A stretch of 64,000 nucleotides of DNA from Montifringilla adamsi (taxonomy: Eukaryota; Chordata; Aves; Passeriformes; Passeridae), in assembly GCA_017590115.1 (NCBI GenBank), contig JAGGNK010007559.1:5354020-5418019 (forward strand), given 5' to 3'. Shown piece after piece: positions 1 through 10,644 of this stretch; position 1 is the first letter of the stretch; each line of letters begins with the position of its first letter. The translations under genes were made by a program, and so were the position numbers. The notes beneath the pieces are model-generated. The model was not told where the DNA came from and searched no databases. It saw only the letters and a program-made list of their open reading frames with translations.

Positions 1-2296
1 AGCAAATATCTGGCCAAATTCTGTACAGAAACCAGCAGAGCTTCACCAGCTGACAAAGGATAAGGCTTTGTCACCATTGTCTGTGTAAGATTCCTGGCAA
101 CTTCTCCCCAGTGTTTCCCCAGAGGTTCTCTGCTTACTGGTTGTGCTGTGCTCCCGTCCCTTGTCTCTGCCTTTGATTTCACTTCGATTTTGAGTGGATT
201 TGCAAGTAAATACACATATTTCTTTGTTTTGTTATTTTTGCTTCCTCAGGGAGCTCAGCCAGAAGGGCTGACCCAATCATGTGTGACCATGAAATGGCTT
301 TGAGAATAGGTGTCTTTTCCATTTTACAATCCTGCTGAAACAGGGCTTGCTGCCCACAGGAATACATAAAAGAGAGTAGACCCACCACCAGTGCCTGTCA
401 GCAATAGATGCTTCTGCTGAAAAATTCATTATCATTTCCCAGGGACTACCTGCAAGTACTTTTTCAGGCTCATTATTAAATACAGAGCTTGCAGAAGTTA
501 CTGTGTTTCACACACACACCATAAATGTCATTTTAAAATCACATCAAGGGTGTGGATGAGATTTTCAAGATGAGACTTAAAATTCTAATGGAAGTGGAGA
601 AAGAATTTAATCAGTCAAGGCAAACCTGTCAAACATCGTATTTTGCTGTCTGCCATGTACAAATATTCATAACCATTGCTTAATAAATGAACTCTAACAT
701 ACATTAAAACTCAACTGTTGAAATAGATGTAAACACACTGAAGGTAAAATTGCAGCAGGATATGCCTCTGAAACTCCCTTTTGAGGCTTTTGAAATGCTT
801 GTATAAAGGACTCCATTTAATCCTAATATACTGAGACAAGAAATAATTCATTTCAGCTTCCAGATTACTTCAGGCAAGCAGAACTAGTTTAGCCCAAGTT
901 TTTTTTTTCCCAATACTTAGTTAAAATTCTATTGTAAAGGGAAATATTTTCTCTGCAATATTAATCTTGCTTTATTCTTCTATTTGGGTAGGAATAAACA
1001 TCATAAGGATACAATTAACTAAATGCTGAAGAAGTCTCCCAGCTGGTGGGACAAAATTATATATTCCTGACACACTTTAAATGTCTATTTGGTGATGGTC
1101 CTGTGTAGCTCCCTCAGGACCAATATAAAATTCACCACATCCTTTCTTTCAAGGGTGCTTCTCAAATGCTTGCAGAGTTTACCAGCAAATTTGGCTATTA
1201 ATGTTCTATTTTTCTCTCTTAGCTTTCCCAAGGACTTTCTGAACAAAGACTGATTTCAAAGTATCCCAGTAGATCTTGGGAAGCACATCTCCTACTTACT
1301 TTAACATCATTCCCAGTCAACAGCGAAAACACTCATCAAATAGATGTGGAGACGAGCAAAAGAAAAAAAAAAATCCCAGAGCATTCTTTAATGTTTCCTT
1401 ACTGGAGACTCAGCTTTGCTAATGTGCACAGTGTGCTTACACCTGGAGAGCATTTAAGACTCTCTCATGCCTTACTTTGCTACTGCTACTCTCAGGTGCA
1501 GCAAGCCTGAGCCTCCTCTATTAAATATTTTTGCAAAGATTGACATGACATTAGCAGTGATGTACTGCCAAAACGAAAGAAATGGCTGTAGAGAATTAAG
1601 CCCCGTAGCCCGCCTGAAGCTGAAGTGTACAGTTATCTGGACAATCTTAGAAAATTACCTTTTTCCCCCTCCCTCTTCTTTGCAGACCACTCTGTGTTTG
1701 GCTAAAGAGATCTGTCCTCAGAGGCAGATGCCAATAAACTCATTGGAGTCAAACACATCTGGTCACTGTTCCTCACCAGGAGGAATTTATTTTCTCATTT
1801 GCTCAGTTCTCATTCTGTTCCATACATCACACGTGGAGAAGAGGAAAGCAGAGCATCATTTTTTGGTGACTACAGCCCATCCTGCCTCAAAGACATCACT
1901 TGGTCCTGCTCTGTGCATTGGATGGTTTTTCCTGTCATGCACAAGAGCGCGGGGATCTGTCTGGAATTTACTTTTTTGTTTCAATTCAGCATACCTTACG
2001 CAGGGAGCACAACAGCTGATGATGTAGTCAGATGCTTCCTACCAGAGGACCCACATATTTTGGACATTTTTGGTACCTGGTATTTCATATTAATTTTGAC
2101 CAAAGCTGTGAGCTCTTGTCAGCCATGTTATTCTCCCACCACTTCATGCATGATGTTCTGGAAACCCAGGCTCACCTACTAGAGAGAGCAACCAAGTTAC
2201 TCCCTAATTAGCTCAGTATGAGACACGGATGGTGCCATTCCAGATGCAAATTCCTTTTATGCTCTTTATACCATGAATGTTTGGAAAAAATCCAAA
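1..2296. other. No gene seen; unique AT-rich sequence
   Basis: I see no coding exon, RNA gene or transposon that can be supported here. Short homopolymers (T-run near 900-909, A-run near 1362-1372) and a very short CA run near 511-519 are the only simple repeats. An open frame of 186 codons at 1467-2027 has no recognisable domain and is treated as chance. Confidence 0.6.
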
Positions 2297-2474
2297 CAAA
2301 ATTGCATCTAATTGGCGTTGGGCCCGGTCACGGGAGGCAATTGGGACACGCATCAGGAGTGGCCGGGCCCGGTCTCTGCCGCCGGCGGGCAGGGTCACGG
2401 TTCGTCCGCTCGAAACGCAGCTCAACGCCTAAGAATCGGGGTAGAGGAATAAGGAGCTTGCTTCTCCAAGCTGC

Positions 2475-2480
2475 TTTATT
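2475..2480 (-). terminator. AATAAA polyadenylation signal in the CpG-rich LTR
   Basis: The exact hexamer is on the minus strand, placed between the GC-rich U3-like part and a short R/U5-like tail. Its function is inferred from this position. Confidence 0.4.
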
Positions 2481-2807
2481 TCTTTCCCGCGCCAGAGCGA
2501 TGCCGGAGCGGCGTCGCTTGGAAACGGCAGCGTGGATTTCTTCCCGCGGTGGCAGCAGCACTGACACGAGTCAGACGACGCAGCACTCGCAGGCAGCGGC
2601 AGTGGTGACACTCTCTCTCTCCCTCGCCCCGCGGCGGGGGTCGTGCGAGCCATCCCTCTCTTGGCAGGAGAGAGGCGGGAGGCGGGAGGCGGCAGGAGCA
2701 GGGGAGCGAGTGATGCCGCAAGCGATTTCCGTCTCTGAGCAGGAACCGCGGCTGTGCGGGCAGCAGTGGCACCAGCTGGGCCTTTTTCGCGGTGGAAAGC
2801 GGGGCCG

Positions 2808-3011
2808 GCTGCACCGCTGAGGGGGCTGCACCGCTGAGGGAGCTGCACCAGTGAGGGAGCTGCACCGCCGAGGGGGCTGCACCGCTGAGGGAGCTGCACC
2901 GCTGAGGGGGCTGCACCGCTGAGGGGGCTGCACCAGTGAGGGAGCTGCACCGCTGAGGTGGCTGCACCGCTGAGGGGGCTGCACCAGTGAGGGAGCTGCA
3001 CCGCTGAGGGG
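2808..3011. repeat. 17-bp minisatellite, 12 copies in perfect phase
   Basis: Twelve head-to-tail copies of gctgcaccgctgagggg run from 2808 to 3011 with no insertion or deletion. Variation is limited to a few positions: the last base alternates g/a, cgct is replaced by cagt in three copies, and there is a single cgcc and a single aggtg variant. Because 17 is not a multiple of 3, the array stays open in several minus-strand frames, which gives long but meaningless open frames with Ala/Val/Gln/Leu/Pro/Cys repeats. If the surrounding block is an LTR, the array sits in U3, where tandem enhancer repeats commonly occur. Confidence 0.97.
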
Positions 3012-3177
3012 GCAGGGGCAGCGCGGGAGCCGAGCAGCTCGAACGGGGGGCAGTGGCAGAGAGCGAGGAGGCAGAGAAAAGAGTGGCTTTTGTGTAACAG
3101 ATAGCGGGAAATCGCGGGGCGGGGGAGAGGTCAGAAGCTGAGAGAAGCTGATTATTTTACAAAAAGCTACAGAAAAT

Positions 3178-5635
3178 TCCATGCCTGTGCACGCTGGAAG
3201 AGCCTGTGCACGTTTCTGCTACAGAAATAAAATCAGGGACTTGCAGTCTTGGGAGATAGTGAGGAATACAAAGGATGGAAGGCTGGTATCGTTCAATCCT
3301 ACCCTGAACTCTCAGAGTCTTCAAAAACAAGAAGATGCTAAATTATTCCTCAGGAAAGGTGCTTGGATGGTACAAACAGCTCTGGTGTCACACTGTGCTT
3401 GCACTTTGCTGCTACGTGGCTTATCAGATCTGAACACAATGGCTACCTTGAGAACAGACCTCATCCACCCCTCCTCTGCCGCACAGACAGCTGTCACCAG
3501 GACACCTCTACTCCGCTAGGCCACCTGGCATCCACTCATCCCTCCAAACTCTGGTCTCCTTTGGCAGTCTTGTCCTCTCTGTTACGTTTGTATTTCCCTG
3601 CCTTGCGAGGTCACAGGTAACTTGGTGCTTTCTTGAAAACATCCATCAGCTCTGCCTCAGAACAGCAAGACAAAATGCTGTTGGACTATGGTCACAGCAG
3701 CATGGTAGCCCATCCTTATTCCACATGAGCAGGAAGAACCACTCTGGAGTGTGAAGTTTTCAGAGTTAATGAGTCTATAAGCACAGCTAAAGCAATAGCT
3801 TCACTTTATGTTCATTTTATTTTGACAGCTGTGCTTCAGCTGTGAGTACACCCTGTGTACTAGGAAATGTGCTGTCTGCCTTCCAATGAACCCTTCATAA
3901 TCAAAAACCTCAACTTAAGGCCCAGCTATTAAATATTTGGAAAGAAATGGACTGAGACCACCAAATCATAGACATGTTCTAAAACACAGAGATTAGAGAA
4001 ATGTTAATCATCCCCTTCAGTGTTTTGTGGTGACTAACTAGACAGAAAGAAACACCAGCATTTGGGTTAAAACCAAAGCACCCCAGAAGATGCACATCAG
4101 GACAGCTCTCATGCAATCAGCTGGAAACATAGGCCACAGAGGATGAGCAGTAAAAATATACAATCCTTCCCCCCTAGCAAATAATCATCATCATTCACCC
4201 AAAATGTTATTTCCACGCTGAAATCCTGACCTCCAGCTCCAGTGTGGCTAATGGTGCTGGCCAAGGGTCAGCTGATGGATTGATCCATCACAATGTTCCC
4301 AGCCTGGAGGTAATTCCCAGAGTACCTCGATCTGCTACAGCAACTGCCACACCTCAGCAGCACACACAAAGCAAGGAGCTGCTTGCAAGACCCCCTAAGA
4401 CCTGAGGCAGAAGAGTCTTGCTCCACTGACAGTGGAATAAGGGGTTTGGAAAACCAAAGCTGCTGGAAAAAACAAAGTCATATAATAAAGGGTGCGATGT
4501 GTGGCGTTTAAGGATAGTCCAGATGGTCAGGGCTTAGTGGTGGTGACTGGGACACGTCTTTGTGGGCTGTCACTGCTACACTCTGGAGCCAGATTCAACA
4601 GTTAGAAGAGTACAACAGGACATGAAAAGCTTTACATGCAGGTCCTTTGTTCCTCTAAACGAGAACTCCCAGCTCAGCAGCTGGCAAGCTAGCCACTACA
4701 AGAGGCTGGACCCAAACCAATTCAGGGTGGTTAGCAGGAAAAGGATCAGTGTGCACCCTTCACCGCCTCTATCAGCTTATCCTGACGGCGTAGGAATGCT
4801 CAGGCATTAAAATCTAACTCTGCTAACATGACCATTGCAGCCTTCCTCAGCTGTTGTAGTCTATTGTCCTCAGCCCAAGAGGCAAACAAACCCTTTTCAA
4901 ATAAATTTCAATTAGCCAGGCTTTCTTCTTGTTAAAGATCAAGGAAAAGCCCTGGAGAGTCCCATTAACATGCAAATGAGTAGATACACAAACATAGTTC
5001 TAATTCTAAATACAGATACATCCAGCAAGATTAACAGCTTTGCAAGAGACTGTGGTTCCCTGCTCATTGACACCCACTGCTGCCACTGAGCTTCCCCAGG
5101 GGCCTGAAAGCCTCTGCATCTCTTTGCTGAAAAAAAGCCACATCCCTGTGGAAAAATCTCACCAGATCTTACAGTGTAAGTCCTAACAGAGAAGCAGGTG
5201 TGCAACTGCACCACGATGTGGGACCGCAGAAATGGGGTCCAGGGGCATGCAGAAATGGTGTCCAGTCCATGGTGAAGTCCACACCAGTGCTGTCTCTGTG
5301 AGGAGTTTTTGCTGTTCTGTTGTCTTGCCCTGAAAAAACACGTGAGAAAATTCTGCTGTGCACCAGCAGCTCCATTCCCCTGAGCTGACATTGTCTTTAT
5401 GCCCTTTCTTGATGATGTGTCCTGGGAACAAAGTTACTATCCAGCCCAAAGCTTCCAGACAGCACAGAAGTTCAGTGTCAGGAGCTCCACTGCAGCTCCA
5501 AATGTTATTTGCTTTCTCATTTTTGCTGTAATAAATCTGGTTTGACCCTTGTTTTTTTTATTTGCTTTCAACAAATTATTTAGCCTGGAAATTTCTTGAG
5601 TCAGTAATACTTTCCTGCCTGACTAGAGTGTTTTG
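3178..5635. other. No gene seen; unique sequence
   Basis: Nothing is recognisable as coding or mobile. A short direct repeat of gcctgtgcacg occurs at 3183-3193 and 3202-3212. A minus-strand open frame of 150 codons (4939-5391) has no domain I recognise and is treated as chance. Confidence 0.55.
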
Positions 5636-5689
5636 ATAATTTCTAAATGAATAATTACAAAATTCTTGCAATTATTAATTTAGAAATTA

Positions 5690-5822
5690 AATTAACACAA
5701 TATAATTATTATATTAAAGAATTATATATTATATAATTATATATTATATAATATATATTATATTCTATTATATTATATAGTATATATAATATAGACATTA
5801 TATTAACATAATATAATTATTC
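5690..5822. repeat. AT-only low-complexity tract
   Basis: This is an almost uninterrupted A/T tract of TATA/ATAT/TTATAT motifs. The motif aatataattatt occurs near both ends, about 110 bases apart, so the tract may have grown by internal duplication. It is self-complementary and could extrude hairpins. Confidence 0.85.
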
Positions 5823-8090
5823 CCATAGTAAATGCAAAAAATAATCCAAGTCTTTTACTGCATATTGCCAGAACAGCACGACAAGGCTCCCGCCCCTACA
5901 CTTTGTACAACCAAATTACTACAAAGGACTTTTAATTACAAGTCATTTAGGTCTTTAAACAAATTTCTGCTGATTATTTACCTCCAACCTTTCCACCATG
6001 CTGTGGGATCATTTGCTATTTTAATTTTTTTTATTTTGCACTGTGTTGCAAAAAGTCCATAATGCTTTGATATTTCACAGTTTTCTAAAAGTATATTTTA
6101 AAATATATTTTCCATAAGGTTCTCCTCCTGTAAATGAGTTACAGGGGTCATGTTTTTTTCAGACAGGAAGAGCATTATATTGCTGAATGTGAGCCACACA
6201 GCCTAAGTTTAAAACTTTGAATAGCAGAGTATAGACTAAACATCTTCCTAAAACACAAATAGCATATCAACTGAAACAAATTAAGGAAAAAGCAGCATAA
6301 CCAAAATCACCAAATCACTGAAAAGCTTCAGTCTCTATTCACTGAGTTCTAAAACTGTGACAAGCTTCCGTTCCTCTAACCCTCTTCTTTTGAGGCACTT
6401 TGATCTGTGTCACACAGCCCTGTTCCAGAACATGGCACAGAACTTTAATATTGAGATATATCGGCTTTCAGAGAGCCCAGAGAGCTGCAGAGCCAGAAGA
6501 CAGAGCATTAGCACTGGTTAGCAGGCCTGGTTAGGATAACTGCAGTCTGGCATTGCAGCACATAACGTGGCTCCCACACCCACTGCAAACCTCATGTGAT
6601 GACAGTCAGGGAAAACTGATCAAAACATGCTGGTCATTTGCCAGTGAGCCACTCAGAAACGGTCTGTGCCACTGGGACACTGCTGAAACCAGGGACAATG
6701 CTGCTGGTTTTTACCATGGACACAGACTGTCTGAGGAGTCCTCTGGCAGGAATGATCTCCCTGCTAGAGACCTGCAAAAAAAAGACCATGATAGCCTCAT
6801 GAGCCCTAAGACAGAACAGTTTGGCCAGGAAAAGCTTTGCAGCGCAATAGTGAGGTTTTACATCTCAAGAAGTGGGAAAGTAAGAAGAAACTGCTGCTGT
6901 CAGAACACAAAAACAATATAAACCAGCACCAGTTCTCCCAGTTTAATTCAATAACTCAATTTAGCTCTTTTGACTGGAAAGGAAAAGGGGTGGAGGGATA
7001 AGAAGAGACATCCTGGGGAGTTGCATCCATTTTTTCAGCTCCAGTGTGCCAATACTCCTGTGCCAGAAAAAGGTGTGGATTCAGTCCATGGTAGGAAATA
7101 GGAATTATCCATTTACATTCAAAGGGTTTGCTTTGTAAATATTACGTTTGTATTTCTTCAGGAGGAATTTTACATTGAAATTATTCCTTTAAACACAGAA
7201 ATATTGAACAAAACCTGACAAATGCAAAAGCAAATGCAAATTCTGAAGAAAGGCCATAGAATTTGGTGCTAATATTTTAGCTCAGAAGATAATTGCAGGA
7301 ATAAGGCACCAATGAAAATTAACTGTAGACTTTTAAGAGACTCTGCAACAACAGAGGCAAAAGCAACCGTCACATCTCCTGGGAATCCTGATTCAGCAGC
7401 AACTTCTCAGGCTGCTCAACCACAACAGAAATTGGTGGCCTCAGCCCATGCTAATATTCCTCTTGTAATATTTAAGAAATGTTATGCTACAATTCAATAT
7501 TGATGCCCAAATATGTTATTACCTCAACAGGAGATGGTTATAGGGTAATTTGAAAAGTAATGCTTTTCAAGAATGGAGTTCTATAGCCATATGAACCAAA
7601 CCACTACCAAACAGCCCCAAAATGCTTTGAACAGGTTTTTAACCATAGTAGAGTGTAGGGAGAGACAGGCAAACCCAATGACACCAAATCTTTATCTAGC
7701 CTAAATATATGTGATTGGTTTGCCACATTAATGAACATGACATAATCTGATTGAATTTTCTTGATTCCTGGACTTAGACTCTGCAGTAAAAACAGCATTG
7801 CACGCACAGAAGAAGTCTGGGTGGTTCTAATGTGCTGCAGTTGTTAGCCATAAACAGAACTTAATATTTAATACAGTCCCAGCTGTAGGAACCTCTCAGC
7901 ACGTCCACCCAGCTGCTTTCTGCACTTCACTGCAGCACTCAGGTCCCCCAGTTGTTCAGCTTGCACATAAACATGTGCTGTGCTCCAGCCTGGAACAACC
8001 TACAGCTTTCTGTTCATAAAGAAATTTGAATGCAGATGACAGGCTCTCTCTTGAGAGAGTACCAGAGAATGCCATGTCAGATTTTTGAGG
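5823..8090. other. No gene seen; unique sequence
   Basis: No coding, RNA or mobile feature can be supported. The open frames present are short and lack recognisable domains. Confidence 0.55.
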
Positions 8091-8094
8091 TCTG

Positions 8095-8235
8095 GCGGTT
8101 TTTTCTGCTTGGGTTTTTTTTGGTTTGGTTTTGGGTTTGTTTGTATGTTTGCTTGTTTTTTGTTGTTCTTGTGGGGTTTCTTGGGGGGTTTTGTTTGTTT
8201 GTTTGTTTGGGTTGGAGGTTTTTTTCTTGTTTGGA
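8095..8235. repeat. G/T-rich low-complexity tract
   Basis: This strand-asymmetric tract consists of runs of T broken by gg, ggg, gggg and one gggggg. The complementary strand is an A/C tract of the same type seen at 21.6 kb and 50.6 kb. It yields spurious Phe/Gly/Leu/Val-rich open frames. Confidence 0.85.
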
Positions 8236-9160
8236 GTATTTTTGTCAGGTTTTTTCCTTCTTCCTTATTTCTTTTGCCTCAAGTGATTCCACAAGGACTT
8301 ACCACAATCAGTGGGAAATACCAAATCATCTTACACAAACTATTCCAGGAGGTACTGTGGGCCTCTGTGATCCATCTCCACCCTAACACCTATGGAACCT
8401 GAAGGCATATGATCACAGGTGGATGTCAAACCACATCCAAGTTGGTACATTAATTAGGGGCTTGGACAAGCTGTCATATATCACCGAAGGGTAAATGCAA
8501 CCGGAGAGCGACACTCGGCTGAAGTTCTGCTCTCCAGTAACACTCCTGTGTCAAAGAGGAGGAGTCTGTGCTTTGGAAATTGTAATTCCCTGCTGGACAG
8601 AGGAACAGCACAGTTCAGACCTATTTTCAGAATTTAAGAGGCTCATCAGTCTTGAGCCAGCCCCTGCATGAGGATGTATTTCTTTCCCAGTGCTGAAGGT
8701 CTCAGAATAATGGTCCATTACAGAGATACATTGGGAGAATTATTCAGGATGTACTCCAGAAAGGGAGTGGCACTGAGAGATGGAGCAGGCACAGAATGGA
8801 TGGGTTAGGGATGGGTGAGGGAATGTGTGTGTGTGCACGTTTATTCTGCAGATGGAAATACAGAGAAGAAAATGGTTTTTTTCAGATTTTTTTGTATATA
8901 AAATGAAGACTAGTCAGGAAAAAAAAATCCTAACTAGAGATTTGAATATCTAAACACAGGAAAGACATGTTCTATTGCAGCTCAGAATTGCACATTTCTG
9001 CAGAATATTTTTATAAGCTCACTCAGAAGTCTCAGTTTTACTTTCATTACCTTCTAATCTTCCTCTTAATGTGTAAATGTATTATTTGGCTGGTAATTTG
9101 CATTTATGTTCTAAAAACTGTTTGTGAAGGGATTTTAAATATTTTTATACAGAATTAAAC
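8236..9160. other. No gene seen
   Basis: Unique sequence with a short TG run near 8825-8836. No exon or transposon is supported. Confidence 0.5.
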
Positions 9161-9227
9161 TATAAAAAAAACCCCAAACAATCAAAATGCTCTATCCTCC
9201 CACAACCTTGATAAAAACTATTCAGGG

Positions 9228-9325
9228 TTTCTTTTCTTTGATGGTGGTTGGGGTTTTTGGTTTGGGTTTGTAGGTGTGTTTGGGTTTTTGGGGTGTTTGG
9301 GTTGTCTGGAGTTTTTTTGCTGTTT
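9228..9325. repeat. G/T-rich tract with several G-runs
   Basis: TTTGGG/TTTTTGG-like low complexity containing at least five G-runs of three or four within about 65 bases. It is preceded at 9164-9178 by an A/C-rich stretch (aaaaaaccccaaac) that is roughly complementary to it. Quadruplex or fold-back formation is possible but not shown. Confidence 0.8.
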
Positions 9326-9820
9326 GCTTGGCTACTATATTTTGTGAGATTTTTCTTTAATTGTCAGCAGGAAATTCAGTCTAAACCTAAATTTATATCA
9401 GATTCATAATCACGTATTCAGTAAGAACCAGATAACTTTGGATATTCTTTATACACATGGATATGTAGCAATTGAACATAAGACAAAAGGAAATTATTTT
9501 AATGCTTTGGAGGTATTTTACAAGAAACAGATATCCTAGTCCTTTGCACAAATTATTTCTATGCAATGAACTATTCTTATCCATTATGATGGGGTCAGTA
9601 TGAAAGCAGGAGCAAACAGATGCACTCCCTCCTCCCCAGAGGTTTAGTGCATGTCAAAATTATGCACAGACATGCACAGGCTTTTCAAGCTGCTCAACCC
9701 AAACCTGATGACATTTAATCTCTAATGCATATGCAGAGTTCAGTGCCATCTCTTCCCCTACCTGAGTGCACAGGTGTGTATCCCTTGTGTCTGTTACAGT
9801 CCAGGCTGATGCCTCTACCT

Positions 9821-10620
9821 TCACAAAATGTCAGAATTGAATGAGGTTGGAAAAGACCTTTGAGATCATCCAGTCCAACCTGTCACTCAACACCACCCTG
9901 TCACCCAGCCCATGGTGCTGAGTGCCGCATCCAGTCTGTCCTTAAACACCTCCAGGACGGTGACACCTCCCTGGGCAGCCCCTTTCAATGCCCAGTCACC
10001 ATTTCGTGAAGAATTTCTCCCTAATGTCCAATGAGAACCTTCCCTGGCACAGCTTGAGGCTGTGTCCTCTTGTTCTGTCGCTGCTCCCTGGGATCAGAGC
10101 CCAACCCTCATCTGGCTGCACCCTCCTGTCAGAGATTTGTAGAGTGATGAAGTCTCCCCTCAGCCTCCTTTTCTACAGAATAAACAGCCCTCAGCTGCTC
10201 CTCATGAACCTTATGGTCCAGACCTTTCATCACCCTTGTTGCCCTCCTCTGGACACACTCCAGCAGCTCAAGATCCTTCCTAAACTGAGGGGTCCAGAAC
10301 TGGACACAGCACTCGAGGTGTGGCCTCACCAGTGCCGAGCACAAGGGAAGAATGACCTCCCTGCTCCTGCTGGCCACACCGTTCCTGATCCAGGCCAGGG
10401 GCCATTGGTCTTCTTGGCCACACTCCTGGCTCATGTTGAGCCTGCCAACAGCCAGCACCCCAATGTCCCTTTCTGCCTGGCCATTGTCCAGCCATTCTGT
10501 CCCTAGCCTGTAGCCCTGCAGGGAATCGTTGTGACCAAAAAATGAGGACCCAGCACCAGCTCCTGTTAAACCTCATATTTTTGGATTTGGCCCATCTGTC
10601 CAGCCTGTCCATACATGGGG
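9821..10620 (-). mobile_element. CR1 LINE, 5'-truncated
   Basis: The left end reads as the reverse complement of a CR1 3' end (ggttggaaaagaccttt, then catccagtccaacc), which is the hallmark of avian CR1. Further right are the 3' UTR and the C-terminal part of ORF2. The element is in minus orientation, with its 3' end at about 9821 and 5' truncation near 10612-10620, as expected for LINE insertion by target-primed reverse transcription. At roughly 800 bases it retains only the tail of a full-length element. The identification is very secure; the exact ends are approximate. Confidence 0.96.
10129..10612 (-). pseudogene. CR1 ORF2 C-terminal remnant, frameshifted
   Basis: The minus-strand translation gives recognisable CR1 ORF2 protein: a piece with LDRWAKSKNMRFNRS from about 10612, then in another frame SREVILP and SALVRPHLE at about 10360-10310, followed by ELLECVQRRATRVMKGLDHK. 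In CR1 this is the region C-terminal to the reverse transcriptase domain. The change of frame between the first and second pieces and the loss of the whole N-terminal part mean it encodes no functional enzyme. Open frames on the plus strand here (9988-10506) are antisense shadows. Confidence 0.9.
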
Positions 10621-10644
10621 AAGCCCAAGAAGTGCCTGCCATGC

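Larger units (their letters stand above)
2303..3171 (-). mobile_element. CpG-rich solo LTR candidate (endogenous retrovirus)
   Basis: This block is far richer in G, C and CpG than its flanks. Read on the minus strand it begins TGTAGC and ends GATGCA, so it has the TG...CA ends of an LTR. It is flanked by near-identical six-base sequences, caaaat (2297-2302) and gaaaat (3172-3177), as expected of a target-site duplication with one mutation. A minus-strand AATAAA lies at 2480-2475, leaving about 170 bases of R/U5-like sequence, with a long GC-rich U3-like part upstream that contains a 17-bp minisatellite. No gag, pol or env follows, so it would be a solo LTR. The alternative is a CpG-island promoter of a host transcript. 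The ends are inferred from the TG/CA and duplication logic only. Confidence 0.45.

Noticed and set aside
1467..2027. 186-codon plus-strand open frame
   Set aside because: No domain, no splice borders, unremarkable composition; a frame of this length can arise by chance in 64 kb read in six frames.
2218..3182. Several long overlapping open frames on both strands
   Set aside because: They are produced by the GC-rich, stop-poor composition and by the 17-bp repeat read in all frames.
3286..3300. tRNA B-box-like gttcaatcc
   Set aside because: No matching A box or cloverleaf around it.
9988..10506. 172-codon plus-strand open frame
   Set aside because: It is antisense to a CR1 LINE in minus orientation.
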